A stretch of 64,000 bases of DNA from Burkholderiales bacterium (GTDB lineage: Bacteria; Pseudomonadota; Gammaproteobacteria; Burkholderiales; Burkholderiaceae_C), in NCBI GenBank assembly GCA_016213205.1, contig JACRAZ010000047.1, positions 1 to 64,000 of the forward strand, given 5' to 3'. The notes beneath the pieces are model-generated. The model was not told the DNA's origin. It ran no database searches and saw only the letters and a program-made list of their open reading frames with translations. Each line of letters begins with the position of its first letter. Positions within the stretch are counted from its first letter, which is position 1. Shown here piece after piece: positions 1 through 9,292 of this stretch. The translations under genes and the position numbers were made by a program.

Positions 1-23
1 CCCGCGGCGCGCCGGCGCCCCGG

Positions 24-41
24 CCCCCCCCCCCCCCCCCC
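24..41. repeat. 18-base cytosine homopolymer
   Basis: An uninterrupted run of 18 C lies in very GC-rich sequence before the first gene. Positions 1-206 otherwise hold no gene I can support: the frames are open only because stop codons are rare at this GC content. Such a run can slip during replication, but it is also a common site of sequencing and assembly error, and it sits near the window edge. Confidence 0.9.
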
Positions 42-206
42 GCCCCGGTGGCACGCCCGGCCGAGCCGCCGGGCACGGCCACCCCGCAGTCGAGTGGCCT
101 GCCCGGACAGGCCCGGCCGCCAGGGCCGTGCCTGCCACCACGCGGGGTGGCGACGTAAACCCTAGTGGGTACTACTCGATTGCCCCTGGCATCTGCTTGC
201 GGCACG

Positions 207-2732
207 ATGCCCGCCATGCTGCGCGCAAGTCTTGCAGTACGCCTGAGCAGCCTGCTGGCGACCCTGCTGTCACTGCTGGGCCTGGCCGCAGCCTTGGCGC
301 TTCAGCAGGTGAACGAGCCGTCGCGCCCGCTGGCCGAGACCCCGCCACCGCCCGCCACCGGCAACGCGCCGCTGCGCGGCACCGCCACCACCGTGTGGGC
401 CATCGGCGGGCTGACGCTGCTGGCCGTGGCCGTGGGGGTGCTCGGCGTGGTGCTGCTGGTGCGGCGCGATCGTGCCGAGCAGGCGCAGGCGGCGGTCCGC
501 ACGCAACGGCTGGACCGCTTCTACCTCGCGCTGTCGCGCACCAGCCAGCTCATCACCCGCGAACGCGATGAAGCCCGGCTGTTTGCCGGCATCTGCGAAC
601 TCTGTGTCGACACCGGCCACGCGAGCCGGGCCGCCGTGAGCCTGCGGGAGGGACACCGGTTGCGCCGTGTCGCACGCGCCGGGCAGGCAGTCGCCTTCTT
701 CTCCGACGAAGGCGCCCCGCTCGACCTCAGCACCGCGGAAGGCGCCCAGACACTGAGCGCCCGGGTGCTGCGCGAGGGACACCCGGTCGTGGTGGCCGAC
801 TACCTGGCCGCCCAGCCCTCGCCGCGCTGGCGCGAGCGCGCCCTCGCGCAGAACCTGCTGTCGGTGGCGATCCTGCCGCTGCGGCGCGGCGGCAACGTGG
901 TGGGCACCTTCTCCGTGGGCGCTTCGGAACGCGACTTCTTCGACGCCCCGCTGGTGCAGTTGCTCGAAGAAATGGTCGAGGACCTGGCATTTGCGCTGGA
1001 CAACATCGATCGCCAGGTCGCGGAGGAGGCCGCCAAGCGCCAGGCAGCGCGGCTGTCGGCCTTCCTGGCCGCGCTGTCGCAGACCGGCCGGCTCATTGCG
1101 CGCGAGCGCGACGAGCACAAGCTGTTCGATGCGGTGTGCAGGATCTGCGTCGACACCGCCGGCGTGGTGCAGGCGGCGATCGTTCGCCTCGAGGGTGACG
1201 AGGTCGTGCGCATCACCTCGGCTGGCTCTGCATCCGATCTGTGGCGCCGCATGCCGGCGCGCTGGCGGCTCGATGATCCAGCGGTCCCGCCGCTGCTGAC
1301 CAAGCAGGCGCTGCGCGAGGGGCGGGCCGTGATCAGCAACGACTACCTCAGCGAACCGCGCATTGCCTGGGCCGCGGCGGCGGCGCAACGCCATGGCGTG
1401 CACTCGGCCGCGGTGTTCCCGCTGCACTGCGGCAACCGGGTGGCGGGCGCGCTGCAGGTGTTTGCTGCCGAGCGCGGCTTCTTCGACGACGACCGCGTTG
1501 CCCTGCTGCAGGAACTGGCCGGCGACCTGTCGCTCGCCATGGACCAGAAGGCCCGCCTCGAGGCCGAGGCCGCCAACCGGGCCAAGAGCGAGTTCCTGGC
1601 CCGCATGAGCCACGAGCTGCGCACGCCGCTCAATGCGGTGCTGGGCTTCTCGCAGCTGCTGCAGTCCGAGGCGGCGGACCGGCTCAGCCCCATGCACATG
1701 GCACAGCTCGAGCACATCCGCCGCGCGGGCTGGCATCTGCTGGCACTGGTGAACGATGTGCTCGACGTGTCGCGCATCGAGTCCGGGCAGCTGCGCGTGG
1801 AGTCGCAGTCGGTTCCGCTGGCCCCCTTGATCGAGGATGCGGTGCGCATGACCGAGCCGCTCGCGGCAACCCTGGCGGTGAACCTGCAGGTCGAGACCCC
1901 GCCGCCCGGGCTGGACACCGCGCTGGCCGATCCGCTGCGCCTGCGCCAGGTGCTGATCAACGTGTTGTCGAATGCCGCCAAGTACAACCGCCCCGGTGGC
2001 GTGGTGCGCCTGAGCCTGCGCCAGGGCGAGCCGGCGGCCCCCGCCCAGGTGCTGATCTCCGTTGCCGACAGCGGGCTGGGCATGACCCGCGAGCAGCTCG
2101 CGCACCTGTTCGAGCCCTTCAACCGGCTCGGCCGGGAGCGCGGCGGGATCGAGGGCACCGGCATCGGCCTGGCCTTGACGCGCCAGCTCATGCGGCTGAT
2201 GGACGGTGAACTCACGGTGGACAGCGAGGTCGGCACCGGCACCACGGTGACGCTGCGGTTGCCAGCCGGCCCGGCCAACGGGTTCGCCACGGCGCCGCCA
2301 CCTCCTGCGGGGCCGGGCGGCGACACTGCCGCCGAGCCTGCCCCGGCCCCCAGCGGCCTGGTGCTCTACATCGAGGACAACGCGGTCAACCTGCTGCTGG
2401 TGGAGCAGCTGTTCTCGCGCTGGCCCGAGTTGCGCCTGGTGCTGGCCGAAAACGGGCAGAGCGGGCTGGAGCTGGCCCGCAGCCTCGGCCCCGACCTGGT
2501 GCTGCTGGACATGCAGCTGCCGGACATGAGCGGGCTGGACGTGCTCGCCGCGCTGCGCGCCGACCCGGTGACACGGTCGCTGGCCGTGGTGGCGCTCTCG
2601 GCCGATGCCATGCCCGAGTCGGCCGCCGCGGCCCGGGCCGCCGGCGCGGTGGACTACTGGACCAAGCCGCTGGCCTTCGACCGCTTCCTGGCCGATGTGC
2701 GGGAGCGGCTGATGCACGCGCATATCGCGTGA
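207..2732 (+). CDS. Hybrid sensor histidine kinase / response regulator with two GAF domains
   Basis: Membrane-anchored hybrid kinase of 841 residues if started at the ATG at 207. A GTG at 165 in the same frame only adds residues unlike a membrane anchor. Two hydrophobic segments (about 9-32 and 60-84) flank a short proline-rich periplasmic loop. Two tandem GAF-like domains follow (about 100-270 and 280-450), each with a similar core around the Cys-Val-Asp-Thr motif, so they look like an internal duplication. The HisKA phospho-acceptor is His469 in the SHELRTPLN motif. The ATPase shows its N box (NVLSNAAKYN) and the GTGIGLAL box. A C-terminal receiver has Asp768 in LLLDMQLPDM. By family knowledge it autophosphorylates on His and passes phosphate to its own receiver. 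No DNA-binding partner gene lies beside it, so its signal and target are unknown. Confidence 0.9.
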   Translation: MPAMLRASLAVRLSSLLATLLSLLGLAAALALQQVNEPSRPLAETPPPPATGNAPLRGTATTVWAIGGLTLLAVAVGVLGVVLLVRRDRAEQAQAAVRTQRLDRFYLALSRTSQLITRERDEARLFAGICELCVDTGHASRAAVSLREGHRLRRVARAGQAVAFFSDEGAPLDLSTAEGAQTLSARVLREGHPVVVADYLAAQPSPRWRERALAQNLLSVAILPLRRGGNVVGTFSVGASERDFFDAPLVQLLEEMVEDLAFALDNIDRQVAEEAAKRQAARLSAFLAALSQTGRLIARERDEHKLFDAVCRICVDTAGVVQAAIVRLEGDEVVRITSAGSASDLWRRMPARWRLDDPAVPPLLTKQALREGRAVISNDYLSEPRIAWAAAAAQRHGVHSAAVFPLHCGNRVAGALQVFAAERGFFDDDRVALLQELAGDLSLAMDQKARLEAEAANRAKSEFLARMSHELRTPLNAVLGFSQLLQSEAADRLSPMHMAQLEHIRRAGWHLLALVNDVLDVSRIESGQLRVESQSVPLAPLIEDAVRMTEPLAATLAVNLQVETPPPGLDTALADPLRLRQVLINVLSNAAKYNRPGGVVRLSLRQGEPAAPAQVLISVADSGLGMTREQLAHLFEPFNRLGRERGGIEGTGIGLALTRQLMRLMDGELTVDSEVGTGTTVTLRLPAGPANGFATAPPPPAGPGGDTAAEPAPAPSGLVLYIEDNAVNLLLVEQLFSRWPELRLVLAENGQSGLELARSLGPDLVLLDMQLPDMSGLDVLAALRADPVTRSLAVVALSADAMPESAAAARAAGAVDYWTKPLAFDRFLADVRERLMHAHIA

Positions 2733-2859
2733 TATTTGCCACGCCGCCGGCCCAGGCCGCGGCGCCCGCCGGCCGACGGCGGTGTTTCCGAGGCGACAGC
2801 GCCCTGGCCGGCCCCGGCCCTAGACTGGCCGGCACCCCCTCCTCGCAGGCAGCCCGGCC

Positions 2860-4095
2860 ATGAACACCCCCTCGCCCGCCCGCAGCAGGCTCTCGCCGCA
2901 GCGCCTGGAGCGCATCACCGAGCACCTGCAGCAGCACTACATCGCGCCCGGCAAGATCGCCGGCTGCCAGCTGCTGGTGGCCCACCAAGGCGAGGCGAGC
3001 TACCTGCGCTCCTTCGGCAAGATGGACCTCGCGCGCGACAAGCCGATGCGCGAGGACACGATCTTCCGCATCTACTCGATGACCAAGCCGATCACCTCGA
3101 TCGCGCTGATGCAGCTGTACGAGCGCGGGCTGTTCCAGCTGAACGACCCGGTGAGCCGCGTGATCCCCGAGTGGAACGACCTGCGCGTGTGGGTCTCGGG
3201 CGAAGGCCGGGCCATGAAGACCGAGGCCCTGAAGCGCCCGATCACCTTCCGCCACCTGCTCAGCCACACCGCGGGCCTCACCTACGGCGGCGGGCTGGCC
3301 GTCGCGGGCGAGGTGCTGCACCCGGTGGACCAGGTCTACCGCGAGCACAAGGTCTTCCGCGGCCCGGGCGACGACCTCGCCAGCTTCGTGCAGAAGCTCG
3401 GCCGGGTGCCGCTGCGCTACCAGCCGGGCGAGCGCTGGATGTACTCGCTGGCCACCGACGTGTGCGGCTACCTGGTGCAGGCCCTGTCCGGCCAGCGCTT
3501 CGACGCCTACCTGCGCGAGCACATCCTCGAGCCGCTGGGCATGCACGACACCGCGTTCTCGATCGACCCCGCAAAGCTGGAGCGCTTCGCCAGCAACTAC
3601 ACCCGTGCGGCCGACCGCTCGCTGAAGCTGATGGACGATGCCCAGGCCAGCAGCTACGCCACCGAGCCCAGTTTCCACTCCGGCGGCGGCGGCCTGCTCG
3701 GCACCACGGCCGACTACTGGCGCTTCTGCGAGATGCTGCGCCAGGGCGGCCAGCTCGAGGGGCGGCGCATCATCGGCTCGCGCACGCTGAAGCTGATGAC
3801 GATGAACCACCTGCCCGGCGGGCGCGACCTCACGCACAGCGCGATCGGCCTGTTCTCGGAAACCACCAACGAAGGCATCGGCTTCGGCCTGGGATTTGCC
3901 TCGCCCTTCGACGCGGTGGCCGCCGGCACCCTGGCCACCGACGATTTCTACTGGGGCGGCCTGGCCTCCACGCTGTTCTGGGTCGACCCGCGCGAGCAGC
4001 TGGTCGTCATCTTCATGACGCAGCTTGTGCCCTCGAGCACCTTCAACTTCCGCGGGCAGCTGAAGAACCTGGTCTATTCGTCGTTCGACGATTGA
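2860..4095 (+). CDS. Serine hydrolase, class C beta-lactamase fold (esterase EstB-like)
   Basis: 411 residues, no clear signal peptide, so probably cytoplasmic. The catalytic serine motif SxxK is present as SMTK (Ser73, Lys76) and the second motif tyrosine is Tyr195 in WMYSLATD. The third motif near the C-terminus reads WGG rather than the KTG of true beta-lactamases. That pattern is typical of family VIII carboxylesterases and related transpeptidase-fold hydrolases, so ester hydrolysis is more likely than antibiotic hydrolysis. It is a single gene, 127 bases after the hybrid kinase, and it ends tail to tail with the SDR gene. Confidence 0.85.
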   Translation: MNTPSPARSRLSPQRLERITEHLQQHYIAPGKIAGCQLLVAHQGEASYLRSFGKMDLARDKPMREDTIFRIYSMTKPITSIALMQLYERGLFQLNDPVSRVIPEWNDLRVWVSGEGRAMKTEALKRPITFRHLLSHTAGLTYGGGLAVAGEVLHPVDQVYREHKVFRGPGDDLASFVQKLGRVPLRYQPGERWMYSLATDVCGYLVQALSGQRFDAYLREHILEPLGMHDTAFSIDPAKLERFASNYTRAADRSLKLMDDAQASSYATEPSFHSGGGGLLGTTADYWRFCEMLRQGGQLEGRRIIGSRTLKLMTMNHLPGGRDLTHSAIGLFSETTNEGIGFGLGFASPFDAVAAGTLATDDFYWGGLASTLFWVDPREQLVVIFMTQLVPSSTFNFRGQLKNLVYSSFDD

Positions 4096-4115
4096 GCAGG
4101 CCGCGAAGGCCGCTC
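4094..4115. terminator. Hairpin between convergent genes
   Basis: Arms GAGC-A-GGCC and GGCCGCTC pair with one bulged A around a GCGAA loop. The hairpin covers the stop codons of both convergent genes. There is no T-tract, as usual in such GC-rich genomes, so function as a bidirectional terminator is inferred. Confidence 0.4.
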
Positions 4116-4713
4116 ACATGACGCGATAGACCCTGCCGGTCTGCGTGCCCTCGACGCTGCGCTGGTAGGCCAGCGCCACCCGCGCCGCCGAGACGCTCTC
4201 GGCGCCCGGGAAGAAGCTGCCGTACACCGGCAGCGATTCGGTCAGCACCGTCGGGCTGACCACGTTGAGGCGCAGGCCGCGCGGCAGCTCCAGCGCCGCC
4301 GCACCGGCAAAGGCCTCCAGCGCGGCGTTCACGGTGGTGGCGTTGGCGGCCTGGCGCATCGGCTCGATGGCCAGCACCCCGCTGGTCAGCGTGATCGAGC
4401 CCCCATCGCGCAGCCGGTGCTGCCCGGCCAGCGCCAGCCGCACCTGGCCCAGCAGCTTGTCCTGCAGGCCCAGGTTGAACTGCTCGGCGCTCATCTCGCC
4501 CAGCGGCCCGAAATGCAGGTTGCCCGCCGCGCTGACGATGGCGTCCAGCGGGCCCACGGCCTCGAGCAGGGCCTCCACGCTGTCCTGGCGCGTCAGGTCC
4601 ACCCGGTGCTGGCCGCTGTGGCGGCCGGCGGTGACGAGCTCATGCCGTGGGGCGAGCAGGGACGCAATGCCCTGCCCGATGGTGCCGCTGGCGCCGATGA
4701 GAAGAACCTTCAT
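4114..4713 (-). CDS. Atypical short-chain dehydrogenase/reductase
   Basis: 199 residues from the ATG at 4713. The open frame runs further upstream, but the Rossmann fold starts right here with the glycine motif GASGTIG at residues 7-13. A conserved SDR-type segment, LPRGLRLNVVSPTVLTES, lies in the C-terminal half. The classical catalytic Tyr-x-x-x-Lys is not visible: the matching stretch reads ATTVNAALEAF. That places it in a short atypical SDR subfamily that may bind NAD(P) without standard reductase chemistry. It is divergent from a LysR regulator 110 bases away, the usual arrangement of a LysR protein and its target gene. Confidence 0.8.
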   Translation of the reverse strand: MKVLLIGASGTIGQGIASLLAPRHELVTAGRHSGQHRVDLTRQDSVEALLEAVGPLDAIVSAAGNLHFGPLGEMSAEQFNLGLQDKLLGQVRLALAGQHRLRDGGSITLTSGVLAIEPMRQAANATTVNAALEAFAGAAALELPRGLRLNVVSPTVLTESLPVYGSFFPGAESVSAARVALAYQRSVEGTQTGRVYRVM

Positions 4714-4757
4714 GAGTGACTCCTTGGAAGCAAGTTGGTAGGAGCGCCCATTGTTTT

Positions 4758-4794
4758 GAGAACCGATCACGACATAAAGTACCAAACCGTTCTC
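4758..4794. promoter_or_regulatory. Imperfect inverted repeat in the SDR / LysR divergent promoter
   Basis: GAGAACCG (4758-4765) and CGTTCTC (4788-4794) form an imperfect inverted repeat in the 110-base, comparatively AT-rich gap between the divergent genes. This is where a LysR regulator would bind, but the spacing is wide for a T-N11-A box and the match may be chance. Confidence 0.25.
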
Positions 4795-4823
4795 TGAATG
4801 CTAATCACTGGTTTCGAATCACG

Positions 4824-5723
4824 ATGGACAAGCTGCGTTCGATGGAAGTGATGGTCGCCGTGGCCGAGGCCGGCAGCTTTGCCGGCGCGGCGCGGCGGCT
4901 GGACATCTCGGCCGTGATGGTGGGCAAGCACATCCAGCAGCTCGAGGCGCACCTGGGCGCCCGGCTGCTCCAGCGCAGCACGCGACGGCAGAGCCTCACC
5001 GAGGTGGGCGCGGCCTTCAGCGAGGACTGCAAGCGCGTGCTCGAGCAGGTGCGCTGGGCCGAATCCGCCGTGGAACGCAGCCGCGCCGCGCCCCAGGGCC
5101 TGCTGCGGGTGAGCGCACCGGTGGCGCTGGGCGGCCAGGTGATCGCGCCGCTGCTCGCCCAGTTCCTGCGCCGGCACGAGCAGGTGCGCGCCGACCTGCA
5201 GCTCACCGACAGCGTGGCCGACCTCACCGCCGAGGGCATCGATTGCGCCATCCGCATCGGCCGCGTGGCCGACGAGAGCCTGGTCGCCCGGCCGCTGCAG
5301 CCCTACCGCATGGTGATCGCCGCCGCCCCGTCCTACCTGCGCCGCCACGGCAAGCCGCGCCGCGCGGCCGACCTGGCCGGCCATGTGTGCCTGAGCCACT
5401 CGGTCTGGCAGCGGCGCGTGGAATGGACGCTGCACGACGGCGCCGAAACCGTGCAGTGGCCCGAGCAGTCGCGCCTGGTGTGCAACCACGGCGAGGCCCT
5501 GCGCCGCGCAGCGCTGGAAGGCCTGGGCCTGGTGATGCAGCCCGAGGTGCTGCTCGCGGCCGACCTGGCCAGCGGCCGGCTGGTGCCGCTGCTGCAGGAC
5601 TGCCTGCCGCCCGCGCGGCCGGTGCACCTGGTGTATGCGGCCGACCGCCGGCAACTGCCCAAGCTGGCGCGCTTCATCGAGCACCTGCTGAAGGCCATCG
5701 GCCAGCCCGCCGGCCGGGCCTGA
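4824..5723 (+). CDS. LysR-family transcriptional regulator
   Basis: 299 residues from the ATG at 4824. The frame is open upstream to 4716, but the winged helix-turn-helix begins here (MDKLRSMEVMVAVAEAGSF, then the recognition helix region near residues 20-45). The rest is the periplasmic-binding-protein-like effector domain, with the usual LLRVSAP linker near residue 93 and a DCAIRIG motif. It most resembles the large DSF/PecT-like LysR group common in Proteobacteria. Divergent transcription from the atypical SDR gene suggests it controls that gene and itself. The effector is unknown. Confidence 0.9.
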   Translation: MDKLRSMEVMVAVAEAGSFAGAARRLDISAVMVGKHIQQLEAHLGARLLQRSTRRQSLTEVGAAFSEDCKRVLEQVRWAESAVERSRAAPQGLLRVSAPVALGGQVIAPLLAQFLRRHEQVRADLQLTDSVADLTAEGIDCAIRIGRVADESLVARPLQPYRMVIAAAPSYLRRHGKPRRAADLAGHVCLSHSVWQRRVEWTLHDGAETVQWPEQSRLVCNHGEALRRAALEGLGLVMQPEVLLAADLASGRLVPLLQDCLPPARPVHLVYAADRRQLPKLARFIEHLLKAIGQPAGRA

Positions 5724-5795
5724 AGTCGGCCCGGCGCGGTGTGCGCGGCGGCTTGTTATCCTCGGCCGCTCGTGCCCATCCGACGCGCTGCCGCC

Positions 5796-7721
<1,926 letters not shown>

Positions 7722-7813
7722 GTTATTCCCACGCCGGCCCTGGCGCTTATCCCGATGCGCGCGGGGCAGCCCCGGTGCGAGCCTGCGGGTCTTTGCCGAC
7801 CACCGGAGCCCCC

Positions 7814-9283
7814 ATGCGCCCGAGCCGACCACTCCCCGCCCTTGGCACTTGGCTGGCGCTGGCTGGCCTGACCGCCTGCAGCACCACCCCGGTGCCCGAT
7901 GCGCAGGCCCTGTTGCGGCAGGCCGACGAAGCGCTTGGCGCGTCGCAGCTCAAGACGCTGAGCTTCAGCGGCCGCGGCACCGGCGGCACCTTTGGCCAGG
8001 CCTGGCAGCCCGGCATCGCGTGGCCGCTGCTGAACTACTCGGTGCTCACCCGCGCCATCGACTTCGAAGCCGGCGGCATCCGCGAAGACTTCGGCCGCAG
8101 CCGCGCCGAGGTGAACGGCGGCGGCGCCGTGCCCCTGATGGGCCAAGGGGAACAGCGTGTCAGCGGCTTTGCGCGGGAACGCTGGGCCTGGAACGCCGGC
8201 AATCCGCCCGCCCCGGCCCCGGTGGCGGTGGAAGCCCGGCTGCACGACCTGTGGACCACGCCGCAAGGCGCCATCAAGGCCGCCCAGCGGCACGGGGCCA
8301 CCGCGGGCACCCGCAGCGAAGAGGGCGTCACCTACCGCACGCTCTCGTACACGGTGCCCGGCGTGGTGAGTGCCACCGCCTGGGTCGACGCCGAAGGCCG
8401 CATCACCCGTGTCGATTCACGCATGCCCCACCCAGTGATGGGCGACACCGAGGTCGTCACCCGCTACAGCCAGTACCAGCGCTTCGGTGCGATCCAGTTC
8501 CCGATGCGCATCCAGCAGGTCCAGGGGGCCTGGCCGGTGCTGGACCTCCAGGTGCAGCAGGTGCAGCCCGATGCCGCGGTGGCCATCGCCGTGCCCGACA
8601 ACGTGCGCAGCGCCACCGAGCGGGTGACGAGCGAACAGGTGGCGCCCGGCGTGTGGCACCTGACCGGCGGCTCGCACAACAGCGTGGCCATCGAGATGAG
8701 CAACCACCTGGTGCTGGTGGAAAGCCCGCTCTACGACGGCCGCGCCGCCGCCGTGCTGGCAGCGGCCCGCCAGCTGGTGCCCGGCAAGCCGGTGCGCACC
8801 GTGATCAACTCGCACCACCACTTCGACCACGCGGGCGGCCTGCGCGGCGCGGCCGCCGAAGGCGCCACCTTGATCACCAGCGCGATGGCCAAGCCCTACT
8901 TCGAGCGCGTGTTCGCCAACCCGAACACCGTGGCACCAGACAGGCTGGCCCAGTCCGGCCGCAAGCCCGAGATCATCGGCGTGCAGGGCAGGCAGGTGCT
9001 GGTGGACGGCGAGCGCCGCGTCGAGATCCACGAACTGCAGGGCAGCGTGCACGCCCAGGGCTTCCTGATGGTGTACCTGCCGAAGGAAAAGCTGCTGATC
9101 GAGGCCGATGCCTACACGCCCGGCCCGCCCAACAGCCCGCCGCCGCCGGTGCCCAATGCGAACCATGTGAACCTGGTGCAGAACATCGAGCGGCTGGGGC
9201 TGCAGGTGGAACGCATCGTGCCGCTGCACAGCCGCCTGGCCACGCTGGACGAGTTGTACGCGCAGATCGGGCGCAAACGCTAG
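7814..9283 (+). CDS. MBL-fold metallohydrolase lipoprotein
   Basis: 489 residues from the ATG at 7814; the frame is open far upstream only as a shadow of cpdB. The N-terminus is a lipoprotein signal with lipobox LTAC (Cys22). An uncharacterised N-terminal half (about 30-270) is followed by a metallo-beta-lactamase domain with the di-zinc motif HxHxDH at His334, His336, Asp338 and His339 (SHHHFDHAGG). The ORF ends close to the oppositely oriented PKD/BNR gene (8 bases). The substrate cannot be told from the sequence. Attachment to the outer or inner membrane facing the periplasm is inferred from the lipobox. Confidence 0.85.
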   Translation: MRPSRPLPALGTWLALAGLTACSTTPVPDAQALLRQADEALGASQLKTLSFSGRGTGGTFGQAWQPGIAWPLLNYSVLTRAIDFEAGGIREDFGRSRAEVNGGGAVPLMGQGEQRVSGFARERWAWNAGNPPAPAPVAVEARLHDLWTTPQGAIKAAQRHGATAGTRSEEGVTYRTLSYTVPGVVSATAWVDAEGRITRVDSRMPHPVMGDTEVVTRYSQYQRFGAIQFPMRIQQVQGAWPVLDLQVQQVQPDAAVAIAVPDNVRSATERVTSEQVAPGVWHLTGGSHNSVAIEMSNHLVLVESPLYDGRAAAVLAAARQLVPGKPVRTVINSHHHFDHAGGLRGAAAEGATLITSAMAKPYFERVFANPNTVAPDRLAQSGRKPEIIGVQGRQVLVDGERRVEIHELQGSVHAQGFLMVYLPKEKLLIEADAYTPGPPNSPPPPVPNANHVNLVQNIERLGLQVERIVPLHSRLATLDELYAQIGRKR

Positions 9284-9292
9284 CACGCCATG

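Noticed and set aside
1..160. Possible partial gene at the window start
   Set aside because: Frames are open only because of extreme GC content. No domain, start or codon pattern supports a gene on either strand.
2860..4095. Class C beta-lactamase giving antibiotic resistance
   Set aside because: There is no signal peptide and the KTG motif is replaced by WGG, so a family VIII esterase-like hydrolase is more likely.
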